A model generated the notes under the pieces. The model worked only from the letters and a program-made list of their open reading frames with translations, had not been told where the DNA came from and searched no databases. From assembly GCA_029747015.1 (NCBI GenBank), contig JAKOGI010000004.1:2114501-2178500 (forward strand): DNA of 64,000 nt. Reading direction: 5' to 3'. Origin of the DNA: Carnegiea gigantea. Its lineage: Eukaryota > Streptophyta > Magnoliopsida > Caryophyllales > Cactaceae. Position numbers and translations under genes: made by a program. This document shows positions 1 to 13,708 of this stretch, in pieces (positions within the stretch are counted from its first letter, which is position 1; the number at the start of each line of letters is the position of its first letter).

Positions 1-3000
1 GTACAAAGACTTTGCGCCAGCACTCAGACTATGTTACCTGTCTTGCTGCTGCTGAAAAAAATGTAATTTCCATTCATTTTTTGGGGTGGGTTGTCCAAGC
101 TGCTAAGATTGCCGCTTGCTGCTCCTCATTGCCTCATCGAAGCCGCTGTTCATCTTTTCAGGGAAATATTGTTGCCTCTGGTGGTCTAGGTGGGGAGGTT
201 TTCATATGGGATGTTGAAGCCGCTGTGGCTCCAGTTTCTAAGTCAAATGATGGCACTGAAGAAGAGGCTTCTAATGGAATTAATAGTGCTGGGAATAATT
301 TACCAATTACGAGTTTACGTACTATCAGCTCTAGCAGCAACATCAATTTGCATTCTACTTCAAATCATGGGTATGTGCCTACTGCCGCCAAAGGGCACAA
401 GGAGTCAGTATATGCATTAGCAATGAATGATAGTGGGACTATACTTGTTTCTGGAGGAACAGAAAAGGTATAATTTATGCTCAGTTCTGATAGCTTTGAC
501 ATCTTTTCCTTCCCGAAGCATTTTTTCCCCTGTGGTATTACTATTTTTTTTGGGGGGGTATTTATACTTTGTAGTCTTTAGTAAATGAGGAAACAAGAAA
601 TGTTTAGAGAGGGATAAATAGAAAGGAAACAAAATTCGAAGAGCGAGTTGAAAGTGAGGAATTATGGTGACTAAATTAAGAAGAATTGCAAATCAGTACC
701 ATACGACAACAGGCTGTCAAGTGTCAGGTCTTATTGGTGATGAAATAGCATTAGCATATTGGATGTTAGAAGCTGCTTCACTGTCCTTGTTGCACGCTGT
801 AAGTTTTTTGAGTTTATGGACATACTGTGGTTTCTATCCAAAAAGATTTTGCTCAACTCTCATGATTCTATCTATGCATTTTTAATTATCCTTCCATTTT
901 CTTGTTTCATTGAAATAGGTAGTGCGTGTTTGGGACCCAAGATCTGGCTCGAAGACCATGAAGTTGAGGGGACACACAGATAATGTTAGGGCTTTGCTCC
1001 TGGATTCTACGGGCAGGTTTGATGAGTGTAACTTGTGATTTTACATCAGATATCATGTGAATTGTGAACATTATCGTGCAGTTCGTATTCTTTCTCCAGT
1101 GCATTGATCCACATTTTCATTGAAGTTACTGTCTTGATAGATCAAATAGACATTATATAAATTTAGTGTCCTTATCTTGATGTGTTCTATCGCAAGAATA
1201 TAAATGTAACTGGCCTAACTGTAGATCAGGTTTTGAGGTCATCAAACTGTTATCCATGTTCGAAACCTTCGTTCATTATTCTTTGCTTGGTTAATCTTTG
1301 GCATTATAGTTGAATGTTTCGTACATGATGCTCAAAAGCACTATTATAAAGACAACTGTGAAAAGGGATGTCGAGAATGCAAATTAGTTGTGTTATGTTT
1401 GCTTTTAGCTGCTTGCACCGAATAATTTCCTACATTGCATATTTAGTGGAAGCCTGATACCCACTCAGATCTCTCTGTTTCCACCCCTTATTTTGTGATA
1501 AACTTGCATAAGACTGGTTGTTTGGATGTTGTGTTCCTTTCTGTTGCTGTTGATTTTCATGGTGTTGCCGGTGGCTTTCGCTTACTGTTGCTTCTAAAAT
1601 GAATGATCCCTAAATTCTGGGATATTTCAATTGTAATTTTCTTTCTGTGGCGCATTTAAGACCTCAAGTAGGTCATTATGTTTGATACCCATTTTCATTA
1701 TGTTTGATGCTTATTTTCCTGGGAGTTGGAAAATTACTTTGCACAGTACTCTTTCAGGTCTGAGTTGTAGTAGACTAGGGCAAAATGCCTCACTAGACAT
1801 TGGTCTGCTTCTTTTGTTTTGGAGAAATGGACAGTTAATGCTTCTCATCTTTTGTTCAGTGATAAGCCCTCTTCAGAGTTCAGTAAGGTTCTGTAGATGA
1901 CCCCATCCCTACCTGCACCAGCTAGGCTCTGGGACCTTGTTTGGCTAAATTTTATGTGTTCCTCCCTTTGTGGTCTCCTGAATTGCTGGGCTTGTGGATC
2001 GTTGATAATTAAGAGATGACTTCTGTGTCTTTTTTCTTTGAAGTTAATGACCACCTTATTCCCTCCCTCATGCAGGTATTGTTTATCCGGTTCTTCTGAT
2101 TCTATGATCAGGTAATCATCATGCATGATGTTATTCAAGTCTACTTATGTGGTTAGGTTGCTACTGTTTTAAATTTTCTGATGCTTGGCATTCTTTTTCT
2201 TTTCTGACAACTGTTTGACCTTACCTGAACTGAAATCTCATTAATGTGAACATAAGACGGTATTCAGTTGCCAGGGTTCCTGCTGCTCTGTATGTTCTAT
2301 GCATTCTAGTTTTCTGATGCTGTTAATTTCACCATGTGTTCAACTTTCTCCCCAGAGCTCTCTTTCATTATTTGGAGTGTCCTTCCCCTCGAGAGTGTGC
2401 TCACTTTATAAACCAACCCAACAATCATTTTACTAAATGGTTGGGCGACATGGGTTCCGCATGGCAAGCCTCAAGCCTCTGTCTAACTCTTTTTAGCCCT
2501 CAGCCTTGATCTTCCTCTTTTATCAAACATCAGGAAACCCATTGTATCTGATGATGGGATCACATTAAGGCCGTGCTCCATCTTAGATGTGTCTCATGCT
2601 GTTTCTCCCTCATATGTGCTAATGCAACTATTTTTCCCCTAGCAAGAAATGGTAAGCTACTGTTACTTGACCAATGTTAAATTACTCTAAGGTCGATGTA
2701 GAAGAATACCCCATCACATCATGTGTGAATGCCAGTATAAGAATGCACTTTTACATTCTTGATAAAAAACAAAATGTACTCTGACATGAAAGACAGGGTT
2801 TATGAGTTCTCGATTGGAAATGGCATTGATAAACTGCTATCTTTCTGACCTCTTTCTTCTAGCTCTGTGCCACACCTAACTATTAACTAGGCTAGCTTCT
2901 TGGATTTGGTTTTCAACTTGCTTGCTTTGACCTGTGACATTTCTGAACCCTAATCCGTATGTCTGTGTTTATTTCTAAACTTGGTATGCTCTAATTCAGT

Positions 3001-6000
3001 TTTGTATTAAAGATTCCTCTTATCAGATGACAAATTCTGCCTTGTAAGCCATTGGTGTGCTTTCTTTTGTTGATTAGTGTCTGAATTTACCTGCAGGCTG
3101 TGGGATCTTGGTCAGCAGCGATGTGTGCATTCATATGCGGTTCATACAGATTCTGTATGGGCCCTTGCCAGCACATCAATATTTAGCCATGTCTACAGTG
3201 GTGGAAGGGACCAATCTGTGAGCAGTTTACTGAATTAGTTGACTTAGAACCTCAAATATCTTAATTTCTTTTTTTTTTTTTTGATATTTTCCTCAAAAGT
3301 TTTGATTTTCTTCCCTTCGGCTTTTCCCCCTGGCTGCAGTTATACTTAACAGACTTGTCTACAAGAGAAAGCATTTTGCTTTGCACAGAAGAGTACCCTA
3401 TTTTGCAGCTTGCACTGCATGATGACAGCATATGGGTTGCAACCACAGATTCATCTATTCATAGATGGCCAGCTGAAGGACACAGCCCTCAGAAGGTCTT
3501 CCAGAAAGGAGGTTCCTTTTTGGCTGGGAACTTGTCATTTTCTAGGGCAAGGGCTTCTCTTGAAGGATCTACGCCTGTAAGTTTTTAATACTTTTTGTTG
3601 TATAAATTGTGCAAATGCAGTCAAGTTTCTTCCTTTTCTACTCCTAGTATGATAGGATACCTTTTGGTTGGGATGTTAGGTGCACTCTGTCATGCAAATT
3701 ATCTGTTGTGCATTCTGTCATGCAAATTATTGTAAGTTGTGTTGCTTATTGATATTTTGTGGAAAGTTTGTATTCATACATACCCACATGCAAAAAAGCA
3801 GGCACATGGACACACACAGCATACCAGGATCCCGTAGTCCCATGCAGGGAGGGTATGTGGGGTTTATGCATGGGATGAAAACTTCTGATTTTTATCTTTA
3901 GCTGTCCGAAAGATTTCTGTTCTGAAATTTTTTTTCCTAAGTTATTTCTTTGGGAAAATGCCTGGGTAACAGTAGACATTTTAGCATATGGGTATTGTTC
4001 GCCTTTGAAACAGTGTTTTTTTCAAGACTCAATCCGACAGTTTGGCTATATTACAGGTTGCAGTTTACAGGGACCCAACGTTAACAATTCCTGGAATTCC
4101 AGCAATTGTGCAACATGAAATATTAAACAATCGAAGGCATGTGCTCACTAAGGTATATGATGCCTTAACTCTGCATTTTTTCGCATCTCCTTCGTTACAA
4201 AAAGATCCACTTGACATGAAACCTTGTGAAGCTCATATCTTGTATTACTACGTGTAGGATACTGCTGGCTCTGTGAAGTTATGGGAGATCACAAGGGGTG
4301 TGGTGATTCAAGATTATGGCGAGGTGGTCTGAGTAAATGTTTCTATTATGTGTTTAATCTGTTTGTAGAATGATAAGTTGCCTTCTCTTGGTCCATTCTT
4401 ATGTCACTTGTTTTTGGTGGAAGTTAATAAGTCTTTTCTAATTGAGAAAAAGAAGTGAGGTTTATTAGAGATACTCAATATTTTCTTCTTGATATCTTGA
4501 TTTGATTGCCTCATGTCTTTACTTCTTCTCTATTTTATCCTGGTTTAGGTTTCATTTGAAGAGAAGAAGAAGGAGCTATTTGAGATGGTATGCATTATTT
4601 ATATTTTTACTGAATATTTCTTGGTCAAAGACTGCTTCATATCTTTTGATGATTTCTGTGATTCCTTAGGTGAGCATTCCTGCATGGTTCACAGTGGATA
4701 CAAGGCTTGGTAGCTTGTCAGTTCATTTGGATACTCCACAATGTTTTTCGGCGGAAATGTATTCTGCTGACCTTAATATTGCGGGAAAACCTGATGATGA
4801 TAAGGTACGCCCCTGCTCTTTTCTTTCAATGATCTTTAGAGTTTAAGTGAATGGATTTAATTTAAACCAGTAATTGACTTATATAAATGGTATAATTTAT
4901 CCCCCTCTCTCCTTGATTGATTGCAACTGTATTTGGTGGTAACCTTGAGAGTCCAAAACCTGATGATTGCAACAAGTAGGAAATATCTATGGTTACAACT
5001 GTGTGTACCTAGTAAAGTACGTATAGTGGTGTGTAAGTCATGTGCATTTTACACATTGCTTGTACTTAATATATTTAGTGCTTATCATCGTGGTGGTAAG
5101 TTGTAGGCTTGGCACAGTGGTTAGTTGCAAAACTCATCTAGGGTTTGAGACTTCAGCGCAGCTATTATTTTTGTTAAATTTTCACAAAATTTATCCCTCC
5201 TTGGCTTTGTGTTCTTTTTGCTTCATAAACACCCCAATTATTTTTGTTGACTGCGAGCACAGATTCTATTATTTTGGAAGTTGAATTTTGAGAATGTGTA
5301 TAAATTTCTATTTTTTTCTCGGCGTGATTTTGGGCTCTATTCTGAATTGTGATGAATCCTTTTAGTGCATTTTTTCTATTGGAAGTTTATTTGCGTAAAT
5401 TTATTGTGTATTCTTTTACTTTTTAGCAAAGATTAATGACCCCCCCCAATGTTTAAGCCAACCAATATTATTTTTATTTTTACTTTTAATTTTGATTAAT
5501 TAACGGTGATCAACAACTTACTTTTACCTAATGGAACTATTCAACCAGGATGAACTCAAGTTCTGAGTCTCTGAGTTCTGGGCCTTTGATATACAAAATA
5601 CTGAACCTTTCATTTATATTTAACGAACCTTTAGTTTAAAATGATGTTTCTTTCTTATTTTCAAACAATGAATCTTTTTCTTTCAAATGATGAACATTTG
5701 GAGGGTGTACCTAATACTGTGCACACAAGTGTGTGATAGACATATTGCAACAAGTAGATATGGGAATACGAACAGAAATTGACAGGTGTGTACATTCATT
5801 TGGGAAAGATAAGCGTTGTGCTCCTGTTGAAATTGAGTTTAGAAGCTTATTGTCTTCGGGGGAGAGTACCAAGTTATTTATACTAAGCAGTCGTCGTAGA
5901 ATGAAACAATCATGGTACTTCCTGTTAAAGTTGTATGCCGTATACTTGATAAATTTAACCATATCTTGATGGTCTTCAAAAAACTCTCATAAAGCGATTA

Positions 6001-8858
6001 GCATTCTGCCACACTCTTGAAATTTATGATTATCTCTTATGATGCATTCAATGTGTTGAGTATTCCTTTTCTTGCTACTGTGGAACGTGCAATTTTATAG
6101 CACTGAAAATCGGATAATGACATTTTGTAGGTTAATCTGGCTCGAGAGACACTTAAAGGCTTGTTAGTTCATTGGTTGGCAAAAAGAAAACAGAGATTAG
6201 GATCCCAGTCATCTTCAGCTAATGGTGAAGTTCAATCTGTAAAGGATATCTCTACGAGAAGTATGACACATTCACGAGTTGAAGTTGATGGCAGTACGGA
6301 TAATGACGCAATGGTATATCCGCCATTTGAGTTTTCTTCGGTTTGCCCTCCTTCCATTATTACTGAGGGATCTCATGGAGGACCATGGCGCAAAAGAATA
6401 ACTGATTTGGATGGAAATGAAGATGAGAAGGACTTCCCATGGTGGGTTTTGGATTGTGTCTTGAACAATCGCCTACCTCCAAGAGAGAATACCAAGTAAT
6501 CTCCTTTAGATTTATTGCTTCCTCATCTTGTTCCTTAGCCGTGGCACTGTGCCAGAGCTAAATGATGAATATCGATACTCCTAGTGTCCTTAAATGATTG
6601 TCCCTCTTCAGATCGATGCCCATTTTAAGAAATGGCTTGGGTGGAAAAAAATCATAAGAAACTGTGCATAATGGATTAATAAGTGGCTTGGTATACATTT
6701 TGAGAATCATCTTGAAGGGCAGAACAACCTAGAACAGCAGTTGTAATATCAAAAAGGAATTGGCAAATGATTTGACGCTTATTAACTTTGGCGTCTAGTT
6801 TCAAATAAAGTATTTGTTACTTGTTCTGTCCTTTTGAAGTGTGTTTTGCTAATCCGTGTTTGATGAATGGTGAGATGATTGAACATTTTGTTACTTATCT
6901 GCAGGTGCAGTTTTTTCCTACAACCATGTGAAGGTGCTACCATTCAAATCTCTACGCAAGGAAAGTTGAGCGCTCCTCGTATATTAAGAATACACAAGGT
7001 TTAGTATCATCTTCCCATTTCCTAGGATATGTATTTTGGCTGACATTTGCATCAAGGTAGTGTCAATTGATTCTGTTCTTCTATTGATGTTACTTCGTCC
7101 CTATTTATTTTGTTCTGTGTATCATAAAATGTTAATCGACCAGTTCAATATAATGTGGCTCCAAGCCAAATCTGACTTGTGTCCATGTCTTGGCTGGCAT
7201 CCTTCCTCGCTCTCCTGCAAGCGCATCAATTGAGAACCATCTTAGTATGACTTGAGATGACTAGGGACTTGAGATTATCAATATCTTCCTTCAATGTTCA
7301 TTTGTCTTCTCTATGGAAGAGACATGCTATTAAATCAGAAGAAATGGCAGCCACGAAGATATAATTTCCTTTAAAAGTTAAAAGTAAAATAAAGTAATTG
7401 CAAACTATCCAACTTATTTGGAACTCCATTGCCCCCAACCCCTCCCCCCGCGCGCATGCGCGATGCCAAGAGCTGTAAGGCCTAGAAAAACCCAATGATA
7501 GTCTGGTGAAGAGCACCCTTAGAAAATACAGGCACTCTTTATGACATGGTAGACCACAGGACAGGTTGAAAGAATTGTACCACAGCATCATCACCGTTGC
7601 TTAATTAAATGACTTGTGTTCTATCAATATATCTTGCAAAACCAGGACCCCCCCCCCCCCTCAAAACACTCTACTGCATTTGCAGGCATGATGAATTTAC
7701 AAATGTCTTCTACTCAAAGGGAGGGCCACTTCTTAGAAAAATATTTCATTTAAGTTGCTGTCTTCATTCAAGTTTTATCACAAATTAGCTTCTGGTTTTA
7801 TCAACCAAATATCACCATTATTGCTCCTGAATACTTGTAGAGTTGGACATTGCTATTTGGAGCTTATAATATAATACTTAAAAATTCACTTTGCCTGATC
7901 TATATGGAAATTCCGAAGTAGGAAATGCATGTCTACTACTGTCTGTTCAGCTCATCTGGTGAAAATCTAATTAGTTGACCTTATCAAAAAAAAAGAAATG
8001 AAAATCGAAGTAGTTGACTGGTGTTATGTCTTCTCCGTCTTGTTCTAATATCCATTCTTCAGCTTTTGGAAGGATAGTTTTGTCTCTTCTGTATCTTGAA
8101 AACACTTTGGCCGATGAGGTTACACCGATTTTTTTCACACAAATCACACGCACATAGATGTCTGATAGTTTGGGATACTTATGTTGGAATCCAAGCACAC
8201 TGTGTGTCTACAGTTCCGCTTTTATTCTTCATGGTTGCTGAGTTTGGTTTGAGAAATTTAAAATCACTCATTTTTTTTTCCCAATCTGTCTTCATTGTTT
8301 AGGTTATCAACTATGTCGTTGAGAAGCTTGTACTTGACAAATCAGTAGAAAGTATTCCTGGAGATGGAACATTTACTCCTGGAGTGGCTGGAGGCCCACT
8401 ACAGCATTCAGCTATTGGAGATGGGGCTCTCAGATCCGGCTTGAGACCTTGGCAGCGCCTGAAGCCCTCCATTGAGATCCTATGCAATAATCAGGCATGT
8501 TAAAAGTCTTTGCATATGATGGTGTTGACTTAGATCGTGATTCTTCGGTTGCTTATAGTTCAGACATTTGCAGTTTTATTTGCTCAACTGAATTGTAGAG
8601 GGGTTATTTCTACTAGACCCTAGATTTGAAATGTGTTGACTGTTGACTGCCTGCCACACAACAAAAGGAGAAAAGGACAATTTAGTAGGACATTTTTTTT
8701 ATTCAATAAGACCGGACCTGGAACTGAAGTTGGATGACCTCTGGCCTTGTATTTTTCAGGTTTTGTCACCTGATATGAGCTTGGCAACAGTGCGAGCTTA
8801 TATATGGAAGAAGCCTGACGATCTGGTACTTAATTATCGTTTGCAGCAGAGCAGGTGA
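1..8858 (+). CDS. WDR48: WD40-repeat protein, WDR48/UAF1-like (3' part, 14 exons, 5' end outside window)
   Basis: Exons as read: 1-62, 162-467, 919-1016, 2076-2111, 3097-3217, 3340-3576, 4057-4152, 4258-4323, 4549-4587, 4670-4804, 6131-6495, 6905-6998, 8303-8494, 8760-8858 (TGA 8856-8858). All phases join, giving about 647 residues. WD40 blades come first (motifs [60 protein letters not shown]), followed by the conserved C-terminal region of the UAF1 family ending in [10 protein letters not shown]. In animals WDR48/UAF1 binds and activates USP1, USP12 and USP46 deubiquitinases; the Arabidopsis homologue is, from memory, LRS1. Family members run to about 680-770 residues, so only the N-terminus is missing. 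A linker rich in Ser and Asn (exon 162-467) interrupts the propeller. The intron after 8494 starts GC instead of GT. The family assignment is firm; exact splice points are inferred. Confidence 0.9.
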
Positions 8859-9992
8859 TCATATAAAACCAGAAGGTGTGTACTTGCAGATTTCAAGCTC
8901 CTGTGTTATTGTCATAATTCAAATTTGCATATCCGAAAATGCTGCTGGTGTTTGTGGCTTATATATTGCCCCCTTGGATGCTTCAATGTCAGAGACCATC
9001 TTGCAAGACTGTCACTATATGTGGATTATCTTTATATGTTTCGATGAATATTGCAGTGAAGAATTATCAATTTGCTGATTTTAATACTTAAATTTGGTGT
9101 CCTTATCAAAAAAAAAAAAAAAATCTTAAATAGGCTGTCTTACGTTGTGTCTTTGTAATTCTCAAGTAGTTCAATCTTTACAGAAAATTCTCGTTCAAGT
9201 GACTTTTTTAAAAGTTTCTCTTTTCTTATGTTGGTTGCCAGTTAGTCGTCTTTAACGGTTAATCTGCAACTTCGTAACTAGAAGTGATTCACCACTTATG
9301 TAGGAGTTATGCGAGCGGCAGGATATTGTGGGGTCAATTTATGGTATTTCAAAATCCAAACATGTGCTTCAGCTGCAGGTTCCACTTTAGTCACAAGAAA
9401 TTGATTTTTCCTACAAAAAACGACACGCACGCGCGCACACACACAACTGCGTCTAGGCTGTATTACACTGAAACCTTTGGGTCCCCCTTCTTTTTGTTAG
9501 ATTCCCCCTTATTCATGGAGGTTATGCTTGTAAACTGCTTAAACTACCTCATTCTTTCATGCAGGTTGTAACTTCTGGTATGTGGATTGTAATTGAGGTT
9601 CTGGTATGTGGATTGTAATTGCGGTAGCTCTTAGTGCATGGTTGATATTTTATGGCTGCTTATATTGTTGAGATATGTCGATTGCTTCATTGTAAATCGG
9701 AGAAAGAAACTGGGGCGGAAAATGTTGCAAATTTTGAAGCTCTTAATATTTGACGTGAGCTCTTGTGAATGCCGCTACTCATGTTTGTGGAGCCTGTTCG
9801 TGATATTGAAAGAGTCCCTCTTAATAGGGAGCTACTGCAACGACAGAGTCGGAATTTTCTTCAGTAGGGAGGAAGTAGGGAGTATGATGTTGAAAAAGCT
9901 GTGTAGATTTGTAACTTGAAAAGGGTTCTGATCATAGGAGATAGAAGCACCTCTGTTTATTAACCGAAATATTTATTGTTCCTGGAAATAAA
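8859..9992 (+). other. Probable 3' UTR and terminator region of the WDR48-like gene
   Basis: No further coding similarity follows the TGA. An AATAAA polyadenylation-like signal lies at 9987-9992. A GTGTGT donor-like site at about 8875 and a TGCAG acceptor-like site near 9570 would allow a 3' UTR intron, but this is a guess. A 25-bp phrase (ctggtatgtggattgtaatt) occurs twice in tandem at about 9575-9620. A short CA/CG microsatellite lies at 9422-9445. Confidence 0.35.
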
Positions 9993-11391
9993 ACAGTTGG
10001 CCATTTGTCTGCACAGTTACCTGCGGGTATATACATTTTTTTCCTCTTGTCCATTTTGTTTAATGTACATTCGTCTACTTATGTTTTCCGTGGTCCTCTT
10101 TGTGCAAAGCCTATATCATACTCTTAGGAGTACAAATTCCTACAAACTACATCAGCTTCACATATTAAAAATTGTCTATATGGCAAATAAACATCGGAAA
10201 AATATATATACATGGTAAGTGAGAGTATACTCTCAGGTGTATGATGTACATTATCCTCTTTGTGTGTGGGCCTGTATTATGCGAAACATCACATGTGTTT
10301 TGTTTGGCATGTGATTCTATTTCTTGCTCTGGATTTTTGTTCTCCACGGCCCACATGGAATATCAAAGAGTGACATGTTCTATGTATTTTTCTTTCCTTG
10401 GGCTTGTTTTATGCATGCATCTTCTATGTATTTTGCTCTGTTTAAAATCGAAGATTTCCATCTAACATAAAGTTTTGATATTTATTCGAGTTAGGCTTTG
10501 CAAACATGTCTACTTGTAGTGGAGAATTAGGCAGCAAATATTTTATTGCAGTTTTTTTTTTTTTTTTAACAAAAAAAGATGTTGTGAATGATTGGTGCTT
10601 TCAGAACTAGTCTTTTCAACTAAATTTTGCTGAATTGCATTAAACAGAATTTATTTTTACCAAATTCATCTAAACTTTCTTTTTGCTAAATTAAATTTAT
10701 TTTGTTATTGAACTAAACTGAACTGAACTTCATTTATTTTTTCAGAACTAAACTAACTTATTATGAAAAAATAAGTTGAAAAGAAAAGAACCCCAGTACA
10801 ATAACTATAACTACGGTCAATATAGATACCGTTTTTATAGGTTCTAGGAAAGAATAGGGCCTCAGTCAATCCGAATATGTAGTAATATAAAACCGTCATT
10901 CCAAACATGTTCCCTTCTTTTTGCATGTAATGTGTGCCTAACTGGCTGTACCTTATGGAGAGATGACTTGTTGGACCCCTATCACGCGTTTTAGTTTAGT
11001 GGGAAAAATGTTTGTTCAAGTTAGGTTGCGGTTAGAAGAATCCCCAGATCCCAAATAAACTCTGATGGCGAGCACAGCTTATCAATGTGATCCAAGGAGC
11101 ATCCGATTCCTTTGTTTCACTCAACTGTGGAAAGTAAGACAGTGGCTTTACATGTCAACATTGCATTGAGCTTTATTCAATTAGACAGATTGAGCTTGTC
11201 TCACTCAAGGTTTCAAGACTCTAAACATATCATTTTATTAACTATATATAAAAAAGAAGGAATTTCTATATTATACTGTTGCGAGTATATACTCCACAAG
11301 TGACAAGTCATATATATATAGAGAGAGAGACGGAGAGAGAGAGAAACATGTCAATAAAGAATGTCACACAACTTATGGGTTGCTATTATAC
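9993..11391. other. AT-rich intergenic DNA, no gene seen
   Basis: No ORF with recognisable coding content on either strand. It holds a T-tract at 10551-10568 and a TA/GA microsatellite at about 11312-11345. The last 20 bases before the MITE (gttgctattatac) match the sequence before spacer unit X1b at about 13150, so this is the start of the paralogous X block. Confidence 0.6.
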
Positions 11392-11394
11392 TTA

Positions 11395-12172
11395 GAATGT
11401 GTTTGGCAGGGTTAAAAATTATTTTCTAGAAAATCATTTTTCATGTAAAATGATTTTTAGTTCATATTTTCAGTTGTTTGGTAACAGGGAAAATGAAATT
11501 TCTGAAAAATGAGTTTGATTAGCAAAAAAAGGGGAAAAAAAAAGCTAAAAGGAGGCACCTTAGTGAAAAAACAAAAATAAGTATGATATTTAGAAAAATG
11601 GAAATTTATATTTTGTTCTTTAGGGAATTATATTACAATAGTGGTGTTATACATATGAAGGTTGTAACAATATGTACATTTTTTAATTTTTTTTAATTTT
11701 ACCTATTGCTTACAATTTGATGCTAGCAACGCTTTATCGATTTTTCACCTTCGGGTAGGAATCTAAACGAAGAAGAGGAAAGATCTAGTGAGTTACTCTA
11801 TCTTCTTAACTCTAATGATAAATTGCAGAGCGTTTTGAATTTCGATGAAATCATGATTGTTAGATTCACCGGCATTGGTATTGGTATCGGCATTGGGATG
11901 ATACAGTTTCGTTAATCTTCAATATGCTGCCTTAATATTTGAACCATATGTCAAAGAAATGGACACGGAAGAGAGAAAGAATAAGAAACCGTGTGAGTGC
12001 CAAAGAAACGTAAAATCAACTTATCCTCTATTCAAAATGAAAATATTTTTCTTCATTCTAGGAAAAATGATTTTCCTTTGAAAACAAATTTACCCTCCTT
12101 GTTTTACCAAACACCGTAAAATGAGAAAATTATTTTTCAAGAAAATAATCTTCACCCCTATCAAACACACCC
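11395..12172. mobile_element. Harbinger/Tourist-like MITE, 778 bp
   Basis: Terminal inverted repeats: left GAATGTGTTTGGCAGGG, right reading inwards GGGTGTGTTTGATAGGG; the similarity continues inwards for about 50 bp (AAATTATTTTCTAGAAAATC against a matching right arm). It is flanked by TTA at 11392-11394 and 12173-12175, the 3-bp TTA duplication typical of PIF/Harbinger elements. The paralogous spacer at about 13150-13185 reads straight through this point without the element. No transposase is encoded, so it is non-autonomous. The interior is AT-rich with one GA-rich stretch near 11768. Confidence 0.75.
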
Positions 12173-12187
12173 TTACTGTGACAAGAT

Positions 12188-13698
12188 CTCCATGACTCAG
12201 CGGGTCTAACCTGATTGGAGTTTACGGACATCTGAAAAATAGGCACCCCTCTTTTAAGAAATTTGTTTTTTTAAAAGGAATGGTTCTCAAAATTAAATTT
12301 TTTTTAACTTTCATGGATAATGACATTTGCATTAGTTTTTTTTACCTTCCCTAAAAGGGAAATGAAAAGAAATATCTTATCACACATAATCAAGAATCTT
12401 GTCTTGCAAATAGTATTAGATCAGGAAAGTTAGAAGTCTTTGAAGAAAATATACCCTAATTAAATATCATCTTGAATACCTTGGAATATTATTAGCTAGT
12501 TCAGATATGGATAGGCAATTCCTACCAACACCGCCCAATTTCCCCCAAAAAAAAAAAAAAAAACACCAGAGGATGTGGATAAATAAATAGCTAATTAATT
12601 ATATCCAACTGAATATTCAAATTCAATGGGGTAGAAACTGACAACGTATAGATAACTTTGCTGGATTTTGCCCTGTTCATGACATTATCTACTTATAGCT
12701 ATCACAACTTCAGCTTTTGTTTTTGTATGCCCTTTTTTCTTTCTTCCATTGAGTTATGCCAACTAATTAATTAAGCAAGCAAAATCTCATAATTCGCGAT
12801 AAATTCATGTTACGATTTTCTTTTTTTAGGGTGGATTTTTGTTTAACCTATCTAATCGGTCAGCAAGGACCACAATAGAGCACAAATAAGATACAAGTTT
12901 TTATTGTTTTAATTCACATGTGTTAAATAGTTTAAAATTACAACTCATTGCTAATTATAATGAATTATTGTTTAGTCTAAGGACTAATCAGCTACATCAA
13001 AGGATATTGCATATTGCAGAATTCACTACTCTCTTACTCTTATTTTAATTAATTTGTCCATAAAAAATGTACTTAGTAATTTAAATTATTCTTAATTGGA
13101 CAATTCTATGGTTAATTACCCCCTCTTCTTTTTTCCACAATCCTCCCTCTATTATTAAGTTGCTATTATACTGTAAGGCAGCCATGACTCTAGGATCTAA
13201 CCTGATCAGAGTTTGGTGACATTTAAAAATGGGCATCCTCATTTTACTATTTTTTTTTTTTGGTTTTTGAAATCAAAATGTCTTTTATTTGCAAGAATAA
13301 TGAAACAAGTATACAATTTTTAAAAAAATTTTTTTTACCTTAAAGAGGAATAATTTATCACATAATCACGAATATTATTTTACAAATAGTATCCTATAGT
13401 AAAGTTAGTTAGAAGTATTTGAAGAAAATATACCCCAAATTTCATCTTGAATACCTTGGAATATTACTAGCTAGTTAAGATATGGATAAGCAAAGCAGCT
13501 AGGCATTTAATTTGCAACTGAATATTCAAATAGATGAACAACAGTAATTCTCTGCCCAACAATTCACAACTTTAGCTTTTGCTTGATTTGTATGCCTCCT
13601 TTCCTCCCTTTTTGATGGGAGGCCGGTGTACATATATTTATCTGGTCAAATCGTACTTAGAAGTTTGAATTATTCTTAATTGGAGAAATTCCATGGTT
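12188..13698. repeat. Spacer block X1 (two diverged subunits), duplicated at 36419-37803
   Basis: This AT-rich, non-coding block is repeated almost unchanged at 36419-37803, starting with aataggca and ending with gatgggaggccggtgta. By eye the identity is above 95%, with a few indels such as loss of about 16 bp at 13013. It contains two diverged subunits of about 450 bp (from 12188 and 13181) sharing ccatgactc, taacctgat, ccttggaatatta, gctagtt, tgaatattcaaat and acaactt-agctttt. A third, more diverged subunit lies at 19006-19400. The block is part of the unit that was duplicated with small genes A, B and C. Confidence 0.8.
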
Positions 13699-13708
13699 AA
13701 TTGGCCTA

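Noticed and set aside
5711..5969. Frames on both strands within the 1.3-kb WDR48 intron
   Set aside because: No similarity, and they lie in an intron whose flanking exons join in phase.
7440..7470. CpG-like cgcgcgcatgcgcg motif as a regulatory site
   Set aside because: A short palindrome within an intron with nothing else to support a role.
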